From NCBI RefSeq assembly GCF_043197795.1, contig NZ_JBICTU010000029.1:47323-111322 (forward strand): a stretch of DNA of 64,000 nucleotides. The letters are read 5' to 3'. Both the position numbers and the translations under genes were made by a program. Below, one piece after another: positions 6,610 through 15,513 of the stretch. Under the pieces are notes generated by a model. The model had not been told where the DNA came from. It saw nothing but the letters and a program-made list of their open reading frames with translations, and made no database searches. How positions within the stretch are numbered: position 1 is the stretch's first letter; each line of letters begins with the position of its first letter. This stretch comes from Sphaerisporangium sp040649355. GTDB taxonomy: Bacteria > Actinomycetota > Actinomycetes > Streptosporangiales > Streptosporangiaceae.

Positions 6610-8268
6610 ATGAACGTGCACTGGTGGATCGCGGGCACACTCCTGCTGGCACTGCTCGCGGCATCGGCTTGGCCCCCCTGGCAGAACATCCTGACCCGAT
6701 ACGAGCGACCCCGCCTACTCGGCAGCGTTATCGAGATCGCCCCGGACGACGTCACTCCTTACACCCTCACCAGGGTCACCGCCGGATGGTGTGTCGTACC
6801 GGCCGCACAAGGAGACCACATGGACAGCAACACGTGGGACTGGCATGTCCCTGGCTATACCGAGATTCGCGATCTCGGCACGGGCGCGTCAGGACGCGTC
6901 GTCATGGCGTGCGACGACATCGGCAGTGTGCTCGTCGCCATCAAATACCTCTCCAGCGACCTCCGCGCCGACCCTGCCTTCATCTCTCGGTTCCGGCACG
7001 AGGCTCCTGCGCTCGGACTGCTCGACGGTACGTTCACGGTGCGTTTCCACGAGTACTTCGAGAGCGCCCAAGGCCACGCCGCCGTCGTCATGGAACTGGT
7101 GGACGGCGTCTCCCTCCGGACCCTGTTGCGCTCCGAGGAACCGACGGGGCCGGAGGTCGCGCTCGTCCTGCTGAAGAGATCCCTCTCAGGGCTGGCCGCC
7201 GCGCACGCCAACGGCATCGTGCACAGGGACGTCAAGCCGGAGAACATCCTCGTGACGGGCGGCGGCGAGAGCAAGCTGGGCGACTTCGGCATCGCCGTCC
7301 ACTCCGGGGACGGCATCGCCGGGGCCGGCACACCCCCCTACATGGCGCCCGAGCAGTGGTCGGGGTCACCGGCGTCGCCCGCGACCGACCTCTACGCCGC
7401 CGGCGTCGTGTTCTTCGAGTGTCTCACCGGCATCAGGCCCTTCCACGCGCGCAGCATCGCGGCGCTCGCCCACCTGCACCAGACCGCCGAACCTCCGATC
7501 AGGCAGGTTCCCCCCGCGTTGCGGACCCTTGCCGGGCGCGGCCTGGCCAAGCGGGCCGCGGATCGGCCGGAGAGCGCCGAGGCGTTCCTCGCGGAGCTGG
7601 AGTCGGTCGCGCGCGACGGGTACGGCTCCGGCTGGGAGGAGCGCGGCCGACGCAGGCTCGCGAGCCTCACCGGTCTGCTCGCTGACCATGAGCCCTCGCC
7701 CCGCGCCTTCCCTGCCGGCGTGACGCCGCCCAGGCCTCGACTCGCGAGGTCACCGGCCTTCAAGATGGCGAGCGGCGTCCTCGGCTGCGCGATGGCCGTC
7801 GCCGTGACCACCGTGGTGGTGAGATCGCTCGGCGACACCGACCTCCAGGCGAACACGACCTCGCTCACGCCGCGGTCGCCGTCCTCGGACACCGGACTCG
7901 ACGGCGGCCCTCCGGATTCCGGCGACCGGGCCGACCTCGGCGGCACGGCCGGCCGGCCCGCGGCGGGCAGCACTCCTCCTGCGGCGGAGGAGGACCTCCC
8001 CGGTGGGCTCGACGCCTCGAAGAGACCCGGCACGATGAGGCGTGTCGCGCGGAAGCCGTCGCACGCCTCCATGTCCGATCCGGACAAGTCCCATCCCCTC
8101 TGCGCCGACGGGCAGGGGCACCCCAGGACACCCGCGCCGAGTCCCACACCGAACCCGTCACCGGACCCCGCGCCGAGCTCCGTACCGGCGCCCAGCGTGA
8201 TCATCGCGCCGGCCGAGACGGCGTCGGCGGAACCGACCGCTCTCGCGGGCGATGAAGTCCCCGAGTAG
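6610..8268 (+). CDS. Membrane Ser/Thr protein kinase (Hanks/PknB type)
   Basis: A 552-residue kinase when read from the ATG at 6610. Kinase marks are the Gly loop GTGASGRVV (from residue 90), VAIK with Lys112, HRDVKPEN with catalytic Asp207, DFG at 225, then GTPPYMAPEQWSG. A hydrophobic segment at ~386-405 is followed by a Pro/Ser-rich, probably external, C-terminal region. There are two possible starts. The 6610 ATG (GAAGGAAG upstream) adds an N-terminal membrane helix; the ATG at 6820, with AAGGAG at 5 nt, gives 482 residues beginning just before the kinase domain. Both fit an inside kinase domain. No sensor domain such as PASTA is seen. Substrate unknown; the gene stands alone. Confidence 0.85.
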   Translation: MNVHWWIAGTLLLALLAASAWPPWQNILTRYERPRLLGSVIEIAPDDVTPYTLTRVTAGWCVVPAAQGDHMDSNTWDWHVPGYTEIRDLGTGASGRVVMACDDIGSVLVAIKYLSSDLRADPAFISRFRHEAPALGLLDGTFTVRFHEYFESAQGHAAVVMELVDGVSLRTLLRSEEPTGPEVALVLLKRSLSGLAAAHANGIVHRDVKPENILVTGGGESKLGDFGIAVHSGDGIAGAGTPPYMAPEQWSGSPASPATDLYAAGVVFFECLTGIRPFHARSIAALAHLHQTAEPPIRQVPPALRTLAGRGLAKRAADRPESAEAFLAELESVARDGYGSGWEERGRRRLASLTGLLADHEPSPRAFPAGVTPPRPRLARSPAFKMASGVLGCAMAVAVTTVVVRSLGDTDLQANTTSLTPRSPSSDTGLDGGPPDSGDRADLGGTAGRPAAGSTPPAAEEDLPGGLDASKRPGTMRRVARKPSHASMSDPDKSHPLCADGQGHPRTPAPSPTPNPSPDPAPSSVPAPSVIIAPAETASAEPTALAGDEVPE

Positions 8269-8329
8269 GTGGCCGACCGTCCGCCGGTTCCAGGTCTGGC
8301 CGGAACGACCATCGTTGGGAGGGTGAGAC

Positions 8330-9421
8330 ATGGTCGAGGACGTACGGCGCGCACTGATGGAGGGGCGGTGGCCGGTGCCTTCGGCGGGGTCTGTGGTCAC
8401 CGACTGGCCGGCCCGGTTGCCGTTCCACGTCGTGGACGGCGACGGGGAGGAACTCACGCCTGTGAGCGCCTACCTGCGCGATCTGATGCTCGGGAATGCC
8501 AGTCCCCTGACGTGCCGAAGCTACGCGTTCGGCCTCCTGCGGTGGTACCGGCTGCTGTGGTGCCTTGAGATCGGCTGGGAGGAGGCGACCCGGGCCGAGG
8601 TCGCGACGCTGGTCGCCTGGCTGCGGACCGCACGCGACCCACAGAGGAAACATCGGCGGTCCGAGCCGGGTCCCGCGGGATCGGTGAACCTCAGGACCGG
8701 CGAGCCGTCACCGCGAGAGGGGTACGCGCCGAGGACGATCAATCACGCGTTGACCGTCGTTCATGGCTTCTACTCCTTCCATGGCCGGTCCGGAAACGGT
8801 CCGGTGACCAACCCGGTTCCCGACTCCGCCCAGCGATGGCAGGTGCTGGCCCCCGGTCAGTCCCTGGAACCGGTCCCGATCGTCCAGCGGGCCCCGCTGC
8901 GGCGGCAGGTGGCGGGGCGAGCGCCACGGCCGATCCCCGACACGCTGTGGGACGAGCTTTTCGCGGCGATGGGCGGCGATCGTGATCGCGCTCTGCTGGC
9001 GTTCTACGTCAGCACCGGAGCTCGGGTGAGCGAACTTCTCAGGCTGACCTTGGAGGACGTCGACTGGGGCGGTCAGCTCATCTATGTCGTCCCCATGAGA
9101 ACCAAGCTCCGCCAGCCGATCCCGGCCTCTCCGGACGCCTTCCGCTACCTGGGCCGATATCTGGCGAACGACGGGCTTCCCGCCCCGGGACAGCCGATCT
9201 GGCGGAGCCGTCGCGGCGAGTCCCGGCCGATGACGTACTGGGCGATACAACGGGTGCTGCGGCGCGCCAACGAACGGCTGGGCACCACGTGGACCTGGCA
9301 CGACGTCCATCACACGGCCCTCACCAGGATGGCCGGCGGCGAGCGCCTCACCGCTGCCGAAGCACAGACCAGCGCGTCACGCGAAAAAGTTTCGGGACGA
9401 GAGCCGGAACAGACAGGGTAG
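8330..9421 (+). pseudogene. Truncated, probably inactive tyrosine recombinase
   Basis: A 363-codon frame with an N-terminal SAM-like core-binding region (LTCRSYAFGLLRWYRLL) and a C-terminal catalytic domain. Arg232 is present in STGARVSELLRL, followed by the beta strand region with TKLRQPIP. The HxxR box reads HDVHH: His324 is kept, but the catalytic Arg at 327 is His. After TRMAGGERLTAAE the sequence leaves the family, so the helix with the nucleophilic Tyr is missing. The ATG at 8330 has GGGAGG upstream. No att site was found. I read it as a decayed integrase of a lost element; a partial protein may still be made. Confidence 0.75.
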
Positions 9422-9710
9422 TCGCCCTTCGACTGCGAAGAGGCGAAACTTTCAAATCCCCGCCTTGTGCATATTCCCTAGTCAAGGCTAATCAGAGCGC
9501 CTTTGACTCCGAAATGTTTCAGCTCAATCGTTGACACATTTCATTGGGTTTCTCACACTGGGTGCGGTCGACAAGCGGTGGCCGGAGAAAAGAGCCGAGC
9601 GTCGGAGCGGTATCGGGCGCTCTGCACGATCTTGCTCGACGCCTGACGTACTCGGCGTCCGTGAATCATCGATCGGCGTTTCCATCACGCTGCCCGGAAG
9701 GAGAGCCCTG

Positions 9711-11372
9711 ATGATCAACAGATTGGGCCGCTCTGAGATCCGTTCGACGGTCGTCGCGCTGGTGGCGGCGGCGACGCTCGCGGCCACTGGAGCGGTATCG
9801 GTAGTGGTCGCCGAGGCCGCCGCGCCTCTTGCGGCCGGTGTCGAAGACGACGGTGCCAACTGCGCGGTGCCCGGCCTGCCCGACCAAGGATCCCTGCCCA
9901 CCAACGCCAAGCTTCCCGATCCCTTCAAGAAGCTGGACGGCACACGCATCTCCACCAAGTCCGACTGGCGGTGCCGGCGGGAAGAGATCAAGAAGCTGGC
10001 GGAGAAGTTCGTCTACGGCGAGAAACCCGCGAAGCCGGCGAGTGTCACCGGCACCGTCTCCAGCACCAATATCACGGTGAACGTGTCGAACAACGGCAAG
10101 AGCTCCAGCTTCTCGGCGAGCGTCCAACTGCCCAGTGGCACCGGTCCCTTCCCGGCCGTGGTCGTGCTCGGCGGATTCGGCGCCGACACCGCCGCCATCA
10201 GAGCGGCCGGTGCCGCCGTCATCAACTACGACCCCTACGCGGTCGGCAAAGAGGGCACGCCACGCAACAACAAGCAAGGCGCGTTCTACAGCATCTACGG
10301 CTCCTCCAGCAGCACCGGGCTGCTCATGGCCTGGGCCTGGGGCGTCAGCCGGATCATCGACGTCATCGAACAGTCCAACGGCACCATCCTCAAGGCCGAC
10401 GCGACCGGCGTCACCGGGTGCTCGCGATTCGGAAAGGGCGCCTTCGTGATCGGGGCGTTCGACCAGCGCATCGCTTTGACCATGCCCATCGAGTCGGGTA
10501 GCGCCGGTGTCCCCATCTTCCGCGGGATTCCCGGGGAAGGGGCCCAGAGCCTGAGCAGTGCCTACGGAGAGCAACCATGGCTGGGCGACGCGTTCGGCTC
10601 CTTCACGGGCAGCCCCACCAGACTGCCGGTGGACACCCATGAAATGGTCGCCATGGTCGCACCACGAGGACTGTTCATCATGGACAATCCCCACATCGCC
10701 AACCTGGGTCCCAAGTCCGCCAGCGTGGCGGCCCTGGGCGGCGCGGAGGTCTACAAGGCGCTCGGCGCGGGAGACAACATCACCTACTGGTCCGACATCC
10801 AGGACGGCAACCACTGCGCCAACAGGCCCGAATGGCGGACCCCTCTGCAGCAGACCATCCAGAAGTTCTTGCTGAAGACGGGCAACGCTCCCGGCGCGAT
10901 CAGGATCTCGTCCAAGGCTCAGGGCAATTTGTCCGAGTGGAGAGACTGGCAGACTCCGGTCCTCAACGACTCCAGCCCGACCCCCACGCCAACCGGCCCC
11001 ACTCCGACCCCGACCCCGACCCCGACGCCCACCCCGACCATCACCCCGACGCCGACGCCCACCGCGACGCCCGTACCCGGTGGATGCGCGGCCACGATCC
11101 AGACGGTGAACTCCTGGTCCGGCGGCTTCCAGTCCACCGTCACCGTCACCGCCGGCGACAGCGCCATCAACGGCTGGACGGTCAACTGGAGCTGGCCCGG
11201 ATCCCAGGCCATCACCCAGCTGTGGAGCGGCATCCGCTCCGGCTCCGGAGCGAACGTCACCGTCCGCAACGAATCCTGGAACGGCAAGCTCTCCGGCAAC
11301 GCCGCCACCACCTTCGGCTTCACCGCCAACGGCACCGCCGCCACACCGTCCCTCACCTGCACCGCCTCCTGA
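9711..11372 (+). CDS. Secreted CE15 glucuronoyl esterase with C-terminal CBM2
   Basis: A 553-residue exported enzyme expected to cleave ester bonds between lignin alcohols and glucuronoxylan. Signal peptide residues 1-~40. The CE15 domain runs from the Cys-containing start (DDGANCAVPGLP) to ~420, with the family Ser motif GCSRFGKGA (Ser238), Glu261 in IESGSAG and His368 in DGNHCANRPEW. A Pro/Thr linker (PTPTPT) at ~424-456 leads to a family 2 carbohydrate-binding module with terminal cysteines (Cys459 and Cys550) and conserved Trp residues. The ATG at 9711 follows AGGAG by 7 nt. A TTGACA at 9531 is a possible -35. It stands alone. Confidence 0.92.
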   Translation: MINRLGRSEIRSTVVALVAAATLAATGAVSVVVAEAAAPLAAGVEDDGANCAVPGLPDQGSLPTNAKLPDPFKKLDGTRISTKSDWRCRREEIKKLAEKFVYGEKPAKPASVTGTVSSTNITVNVSNNGKSSSFSASVQLPSGTGPFPAVVVLGGFGADTAAIRAAGAAVINYDPYAVGKEGTPRNNKQGAFYSIYGSSSSTGLLMAWAWGVSRIIDVIEQSNGTILKADATGVTGCSRFGKGAFVIGAFDQRIALTMPIESGSAGVPIFRGIPGEGAQSLSSAYGEQPWLGDAFGSFTGSPTRLPVDTHEMVAMVAPRGLFIMDNPHIANLGPKSASVAALGGAEVYKALGAGDNITYWSDIQDGNHCANRPEWRTPLQQTIQKFLLKTGNAPGAIRISSKAQGNLSEWRDWQTPVLNDSSPTPTPTGPTPTPTPTPTPTPTITPTPTPTATPVPGGCAATIQTVNSWSGGFQSTVTVTAGDSAINGWTVNWSWPGSQAITQLWSGIRSGSGANVTVRNESWNGKLSGNAATTFGFTANGTAATPSLTCTAS

Positions 11373-11386
11373 CCGGCTCTGTGGGC

Positions 11387-12199
11387 TCAGGCGCGCTCTC
11401 CGTCGGCCAAGAAGGCCGTCAGTGCGGGGGCCAGGGCTTCGGCGGCGACATCGTGGGTCTGGTCGGACAGTTCCATCAGGCTCGCCGAGGAGAGAAGGTC
11501 GGAGACCGCGCGGGCGGCGTTCACCAGCCAGGGTTCGGTCGCCCCGCCGTACATCACGAGAGTGGGGACGGAGATGGAGGACCAGCGGTCGCGCGGGAGG
11601 GGGCGGCCGGTCATCGTGTCCGCCATGAAGCGGCCGTCGTAGGCGAGGGTGGGGGCGACTTTCTGCAGCTCGGGCCAGATCGGAGCGGCCTTCATCCCGG
11701 CGACGAACTCCGCGGGGATGCCGCACGGCCCGGTGAAGAACAGCTCCAGGGCCTCGCCACGCCGTCCCTCGGCCAGGTACGCGTCAAGGCGTTCCAGGTA
11801 GTCGCCGGGCACGGCCGGGCGGGCGTCGTCGACCACGAACGGGGGCTCGTACAGGGCCAGCCGGGTGATGGGCAGCCCGGCGGCGGCAGCGTCCATGGCC
11901 AGCACCGCGCCCGAGGAGAAGCCGCAGACGTTGGCCGTTCCGCCCGACTCGGCGATGAGCGCCGCCAGGTCCTCGATCTCGCGCTCCACGCTGAAGGGGA
12001 CGGTGTCGCCGCTACCTCCGCGACCCCTGCGGTCGTACGCGTAGACCGTGTGGGTCGCGCCGAGCAGGCCGCCGAGCTGGGCTCCGAGCGAGATGAACTC
12101 CCGGTGTCCGGTGGCGCCGTACACGAGGATCAACGGCGTCCCCTCACCGTGCCGTTCGAAGGCGATGGGGGTGCCGTCCTTGGAGGTGATGGTGTTCAT
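11387..12199 (-). CDS. Alpha/beta-fold hydrolase
   Basis: A 270-residue cytoplasmic hydrolase. It has an oxyanion region (LILVYGATGHRE), the nucleophile elbow GFSSG with Ser95, and a C-terminal QTHD with His249. YDRRGRGGSGD is typical of the haloperoxidase/esterase branch. The substrate cannot be inferred. The stop lies 15 bp from the convergent CE15 gene's stop, and the reductase-like gene at 12225-12788 ends 25 bp upstream on the same strand, so the two probably form an operon (reductase first). Confidence 0.88.
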   Translation of the reverse strand: MNTITSKDGTPIAFERHGEGTPLILVYGATGHREFISLGAQLGGLLGATHTVYAYDRRGRGGSGDTVPFSVEREIEDLAALIAESGGTANVCGFSSGAVLAMDAAAAGLPITRLALYEPPFVVDDARPAVPGDYLERLDAYLAEGRRGEALELFFTGPCGIPAEFVAGMKAAPIWPELQKVAPTLAYDGRFMADTMTGRPLPRDRWSSISVPTLVMYGGATEPWLVNAARAVSDLLSSASLMELSDQTHDVAAEALAPALTAFLADGERA

Positions 12200-12224
12200 G
12201 GCTGATCTCCAGGCTTTCTCAGGG

Positions 12225-12788
12225 TTACTTGGGGACGTAGGTCAGCGCGATCACGCCGGAGTCGAGAGCGCGGCTCTCGGCCAGCTCCAGCGCCGTCTGG
12301 TCGGGCGATTCGGGGAACAGGCGCGCACCCGATCCGAGGACGACGGGGAAGACCATGAGCCGCAGCTCGTCCACGAGGCCCCGTTTCAAGAGCTCCTGGG
12401 CGAGCGAGCGGCTGCCGTGGACGAAGAGGTGGCGGTCGCCATCCTGGCGTTTGAGCGCCTCGACCTCGCTGGTCAGGTCGCCCTTGAGGAGGGTGGCGTT
12501 CCAGTTCAGCGGCTCGCGCAGCGTGCTGGACACCACGTACTTGGGCAGCTCGTTCATGCGGTCGGCGAACTCGCCCGTCACCCCGGGCCAGGCGGCGGCG
12601 AACCCCTCGTAGGTGACACGCCCGAGCAGCAGGGCAGAGGTCTCAAGCAGTTCCTTGTAACGGTAGGTGTCATGCTCGGGGGCGAAGCGCTCCAGCACCC
12701 AGCCGGCGTGCCGGAAACCCGGCTCTCCCCCCGGAGCCTGCATCACTCCGTCAAGTGAGACGAACTCGGACACGATCAGCTTCCTCAT
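12225..12788 (-). CDS. Dihydrofolate reductase/RibD C-terminal family protein
   Basis: A 187-residue protein opening MRKLIVSEFVSLDGVMQAPGG, the usual start of the YwjB/YyaP group of RibD C-terminal domain proteins. It also has ALLLGRVTYEGFAAAWPG and HLFVHGSRSLAQELLKRGLVDELRLMV. It probably binds NADPH and reduces a small substrate; the true substrate is unknown for this group. It is likely co-transcribed with the downstream alpha/beta hydrolase. Confidence 0.88.
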   Translation of the reverse strand: MRKLIVSEFVSLDGVMQAPGGEPGFRHAGWVLERFAPEHDTYRYKELLETSALLLGRVTYEGFAAAWPGVTGEFADRMNELPKYVVSSTLREPLNWNATLLKGDLTSEVEALKRQDGDRHLFVHGSRSLAQELLKRGLVDELRLMVFPVVLGSGARLFPESPDQTALELAESRALDSGVIALTYVPK

Positions 12789-12962
12789 GATGACCTCCTC
12801 GTTGAAGACCGGCAGTGGAGGAGCGGGCGAGCCGATCGGCGTTCTCCGTACGGCATCGAACTCCAGCGCTCCAGCCGGAACTCCGTCGAACTGTCGCAGG
12901 GCGGTGCCTGGCCGGAGCCGGGCATGATGGCTGCGACTGGGAGGTTAGGCGCGGACAAGCGC

Positions 12963-13664
12963 TCAGGTCTTGTACAGAAGCGACAGTGGCTCCGACGGAT
13001 CGCGACCGCTCAACTGCGTGACGTTCCGCCCGATAAAACGGGTCAGCGACCGCGCCAGGTGCGGTTGGTCGAAGTATCCGAGCCGATGGACCAGGTCGTG
13101 GGCCGGCACACCCTCCTGGATCAGGACCGTCGCCTGCCTGGCACGATTGATCTGCCGGATCGCGCCGCGGGTGAGTCCGGTCGCCGCCACGAAGCGCCGC
13201 TGGATGGTGCGTTCGGACACGTCCGGCGACGCGCCGCCGAGCACGGCGGCGACGATCGGGTCACAGACCAGAACGCCCTCACGCACCAGCCGCCGTACGA
13301 ACACCTCGGCATTGTCGTAGTCGGGAAGGCGCCAGGCCGAACCCTTCAGCCAGAACGATCTGCGCGTGGCATCGGGGATCTCCGCGAAGCCGTCGACGAG
13401 CCGATTGATCGGAAGGTGCGGGATCGAGGTGCCGAGTGAGAACGTGATCCCCAAGAACGTCGCGTCTTCGGGGACGGGGGCCGCGCTCGCCCTCGACTCC
13501 GGCCCCTGAACGACCACGTTCACCTGACCGCGGTGCTCCCAGAAGACCAGGTCCCAATGCGCCGTCGCGATCGACGTCATCCGGTCGACGTCATGGCTGC
13601 TGCTCCGCCACACCCGCTCTATGTACGGTGAATCGGACGGCCGGCTCTCGACCTCCAAACCCAT
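12963..13664 (-). CDS. AraC-family transcriptional regulator
   Basis: A 233-residue protein with an N-terminal ligand/sensor part (YIERVWRSSSHDVDRM, then beta-rich) and a C-terminal double HTH in which VSERTIQRRFVAATGLTRGAIRQINRARQA and HRLGYFDQPHLARSLTRFIG are the two helices' signatures. The frame is open to 13760, but the ATG at 13664 fits family starts and has GAGGGG upstream. It precedes the reductase/hydrolase pair on the same strand with a 174-bp gap and may control it. Confidence 0.88.
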   Translation of the reverse strand: MGLEVESRPSDSPYIERVWRSSSHDVDRMTSIATAHWDLVFWEHRGQVNVVVQGPESRASAAPVPEDATFLGITFSLGTSIPHLPINRLVDGFAEIPDATRRSFWLKGSAWRLPDYDNAEVFVRRLVREGVLVCDPIVAAVLGGASPDVSERTIQRRFVAATGLTRGAIRQINRARQATVLIQEGVPAHDLVHRLGYFDQPHLARSLTRFIGRNVTQLSGRDPSEPLSLLYKT

Positions 13665-13897
13665 CCGAGTCGTTCCCCTCACGCTATCGGCGCTGTCGGC
13701 GCCGCCGAGCAGGCGGCGTGGCACGAGAGACCCCCTACCGCGGCTCGGACCTGACGCCACCCCGCGGAAGGCGGACCACCGGCCGCACCTCCCAGTTCGC
13801 TTTCAAACCCTACGTCGGCGACGCCCGTCATTGGCAGTGCTCAGTGCTTCCTGCCTGCGGGCAGTGCGAAACCGAGCCGGGCGGACTCGACTCCCGC

Positions 13898-13993
13898 GTC
13901 GTCAGCGCCTACGCGGTCCTGTTCGCGGGGTTCCTCGTGGTCGGGGGCCGGCTGTCGGACCGGGTCGGGGCCAGGCGGCTGTTCGTCGCGGCC
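13898..13993 (+). pseudogene. MFS transporter remnant
   Basis: About 32 codons reading VVSAYAVLFAGFLVVGGR and then LSDRVGARRLF. This is the second membrane helix and the cytoplasmic loop signature of DHA2-type major facilitator exporters. Upstream and downstream codons do not continue the family. An AT-rich junction (TTATTTAAAGATCACAATG) follows at 14022, and an orphan terminator lies at 14137-14178. The remnant starts next to the divergent AraC gene, so it may be that regulator's lost exporter partner. Confidence 0.55.
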
Positions 13994-14136
13994 TCGCCCG
14001 GAAATCGCCCTAGACCGACAAATTATTTAAAGATCACAATGTTCATGATAAATCGGCGAATCCACGCCAATAGGTCAACAATAACGACCGTGTTTCGCGA
14101 AAGCGAGTGGTAGTCGAGCGGATTCATCGGAAACGA

Positions 14137-14178
14137 TCAGGACGGCGGCGCGGACGTGTGTTCGCGCCGCCGTCCTGA
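14137..14178. terminator. 16-bp perfect hairpin with T-rich tail
   Basis: Arms 14137-14152 and 14163-14178 are perfectly complementary, followed by CTGTTTCCTG. No intact gene ends just upstream on the plus strand, so it may be the original terminator of the decayed MFS gene. Confidence 0.7.
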
Positions 14179-14345
14179 CTGTTTCCTGACCTCGGCGATG
14201 CCGTCGCCACCGGTGAAAAGCGGCCCCTGAATGCGATGATCTCGGTAGGTCGAGAGGCCTGTGCACGAGATGTCCCATGAATTCACGGAATCTACGGAAT
14301 CTCCGGTGGATTCAGCCGGGAGCTCAAGAAGGGAATTCGAGGTTC

Positions 14346-14939
14346 ATGAAGATCCGAATAGCGTTTGTCGCCACGGCCATCGTGGCCGGGCTGTCGTTCT
14401 ATGGATCGGCCGCGTCGGCTGACGCGGCTCACTTCACATCGACCGGCTCGGCGACACAGGCCGAGGCCGCCACTACGTCCACGAGTTCCGCGTCGGAGCT
14501 CGCGTGCTCGCGAGTCGGATGCGGCGACGTGACGTGTCCGCCGGGTTACACCTGCGTGTACTCGCCCAAGCAGTGCTTCACGACGCCCTGCCCGCAGTAC
14601 GACTGCGTCCCCATCAACGGCGGAACCCCCAGCGGCTGGCCGTACCCGCCGAACTACGTGGTCAACCCGTACCCGTACCCGTATCAATATCCGTATCCGT
14701 ACACCTACCCGTACCCGCGTCCGCGCCCGTACCCATACCCGCATCCGTACCCGCACCCGCGTCCCGGCCCTCACCCTGGGCCCCACCCCGGCCCGCGTCC
14801 TCTGCACCAGGAGCCCGTCCAGGCTGGGCTGGGCGGCCCGGCACCGGTGATCGCCGGTCAGATCCCCGGGCTCGGCGCCCAGGCACCGAGCCCGAATCTG
14901 GGAACGGGACCGCTTACCAACGGACCCCTTGGGCGCTAG
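14346..14939 (+). CDS. Secreted Cys-rich protein with Pro/Tyr repeats
   Basis: A 197-residue protein. Signal peptide residues ~1-24 (MKIRIAFVATAIVAGLSFYGSAASA). A compact Cys-rich segment follows at ~54-90, with seven cysteines within 37 residues (CSRVGCGDVTCPPGYTC and then CFTTPCPQYDC). Next come ~45 residues of PY/PYPYP/PHP repeats and a Pro/Gly-rich end. The ATG at 14346 is preceded by a weak AAGAAGGG at long spacing and GAGG at 3 nt. The Cys segment resembles small extracellular disulfide modules; I cannot name it. It converges on the Gly-rich secreted gene at 15073. Confidence 0.75.
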   Translation: MKIRIAFVATAIVAGLSFYGSAASADAAHFTSTGSATQAEAATTSTSSASELACSRVGCGDVTCPPGYTCVYSPKQCFTTPCPQYDCVPINGGTPSGWPYPPNYVVNPYPYPYQYPYPYTYPYPRPRPYPYPHPYPHPRPGPHPGPHPGPRPLHQEPVQAGLGGPAPVIAGQIPGLGAQAPSPNLGTGPLTNGPLGR

Positions 14940-15007
14940 CCCTTAGGTGATCGAGCATTCTTGACGCCGGTACCGTCGGCCACCCGGCCGGCCGTACCGG
15001 CTGACAC

Positions 15008-15061
15008 GCGAAAAGGCGACGCTGCCACGGGCCGAAGTCCGGGGAGCGCCGCCTTTCTCGC
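15008..15061. terminator. Shared terminator between two convergent secreted-protein genes
   Basis: GCGAAAAGGCG-A-CGCT and AGCG-C-CGCCTTTCTCGC pair across a ~20-nt loop. The stem has A/T runs at its base on both strands and serves both the 14346 and 15073 genes. Confidence 0.7.
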
Positions 15062-15072
15062 TATGACGCGAG

Positions 15073-15513
15073 TCAGAGGCCGAGGCCAAGACCCAGGCCG
15101 AGGCCGAGGCCGAGGCCGCGGCCGCCGCCGCCGCCCACGCCGACTCCGTACCCGACGCCGCCGCCGTACCCGCTGCCGTAACCGGCGCCGTAGCCGTAGC
15201 CGCCGCCGTAACCGGCGCCGTACCCGAGACCGTAGCCGCCGCCGTACCCGAGGCCGTACCCGAGGCCGTACCCGGCGCCGTAGCCGAGGCCGTAGCCCCC
15301 GCCGAGGCCGTAGCCCCCGCCGAGGCCGCACCCGGCACCGACGACCGCGGGAACGATCGCGGTGGGAACGACGGCCGGGCCACAGGGGCAGCAGTCGGCC
15401 TTGGCGCTCTTGGCGATCTTCGCTGGCTTGGCCGCGTCGGCGGAGGCCATGGCGGCGGGAGCGATGACGGCCATGCCGGCGCATGCCGAAATGACCAGAA
15501 GACGGCGAATCAT
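15073..15513 (-). CDS. Secreted Gly/Tyr/Leu repeat protein
   Basis: A 146-residue protein with signal peptide MIRRLLVISACAGMAVIAPAAMASA (~1-27), a Lys/Ala-rich linker and a Cys cluster (DCCPCG, then GCG). The remaining ~85 residues are GYGLGYGAGYG-type repeats ending in pure alternating Gly-Leu. The ATG at 15513 follows AGGGAGAA by 7 nt. The signal peptide is close to that of the 2002-2439 protein. It is probably a secreted structural or adhesive protein. The repeats raise the chance of length variation by slippage. Confidence 0.75.
   Translation of the reverse strand: MIRRLLVISACAGMAVIAPAAMASADAAKPAKIAKSAKADCCPCGPAVVPTAIVPAVVGAGCGLGGGYGLGGGYGLGYGAGYGLGYGLGYGGGYGLGYGAGYGGGYGYGAGYGSGYGGGVGYGVGVGGGGGRGLGLGLGLGLGLGL

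Noticed and set aside
10970..11090. CCGACCCCGACGCC-type repeat as a DNA repeat element
   Set aside because: It encodes the Pro/Thr linker of the CE15-CBM2 protein. Low-complexity coding, not an independent element.
9666..11726. Very long open frame (686 codons) antisense to the CE15 esterase
   Set aside because: It is a mirror frame produced by GC-rich codon bias. The esterase on the plus strand has all catalytic motifs, a signal peptide and a CBM, and the antisense product has no recognisable fold.
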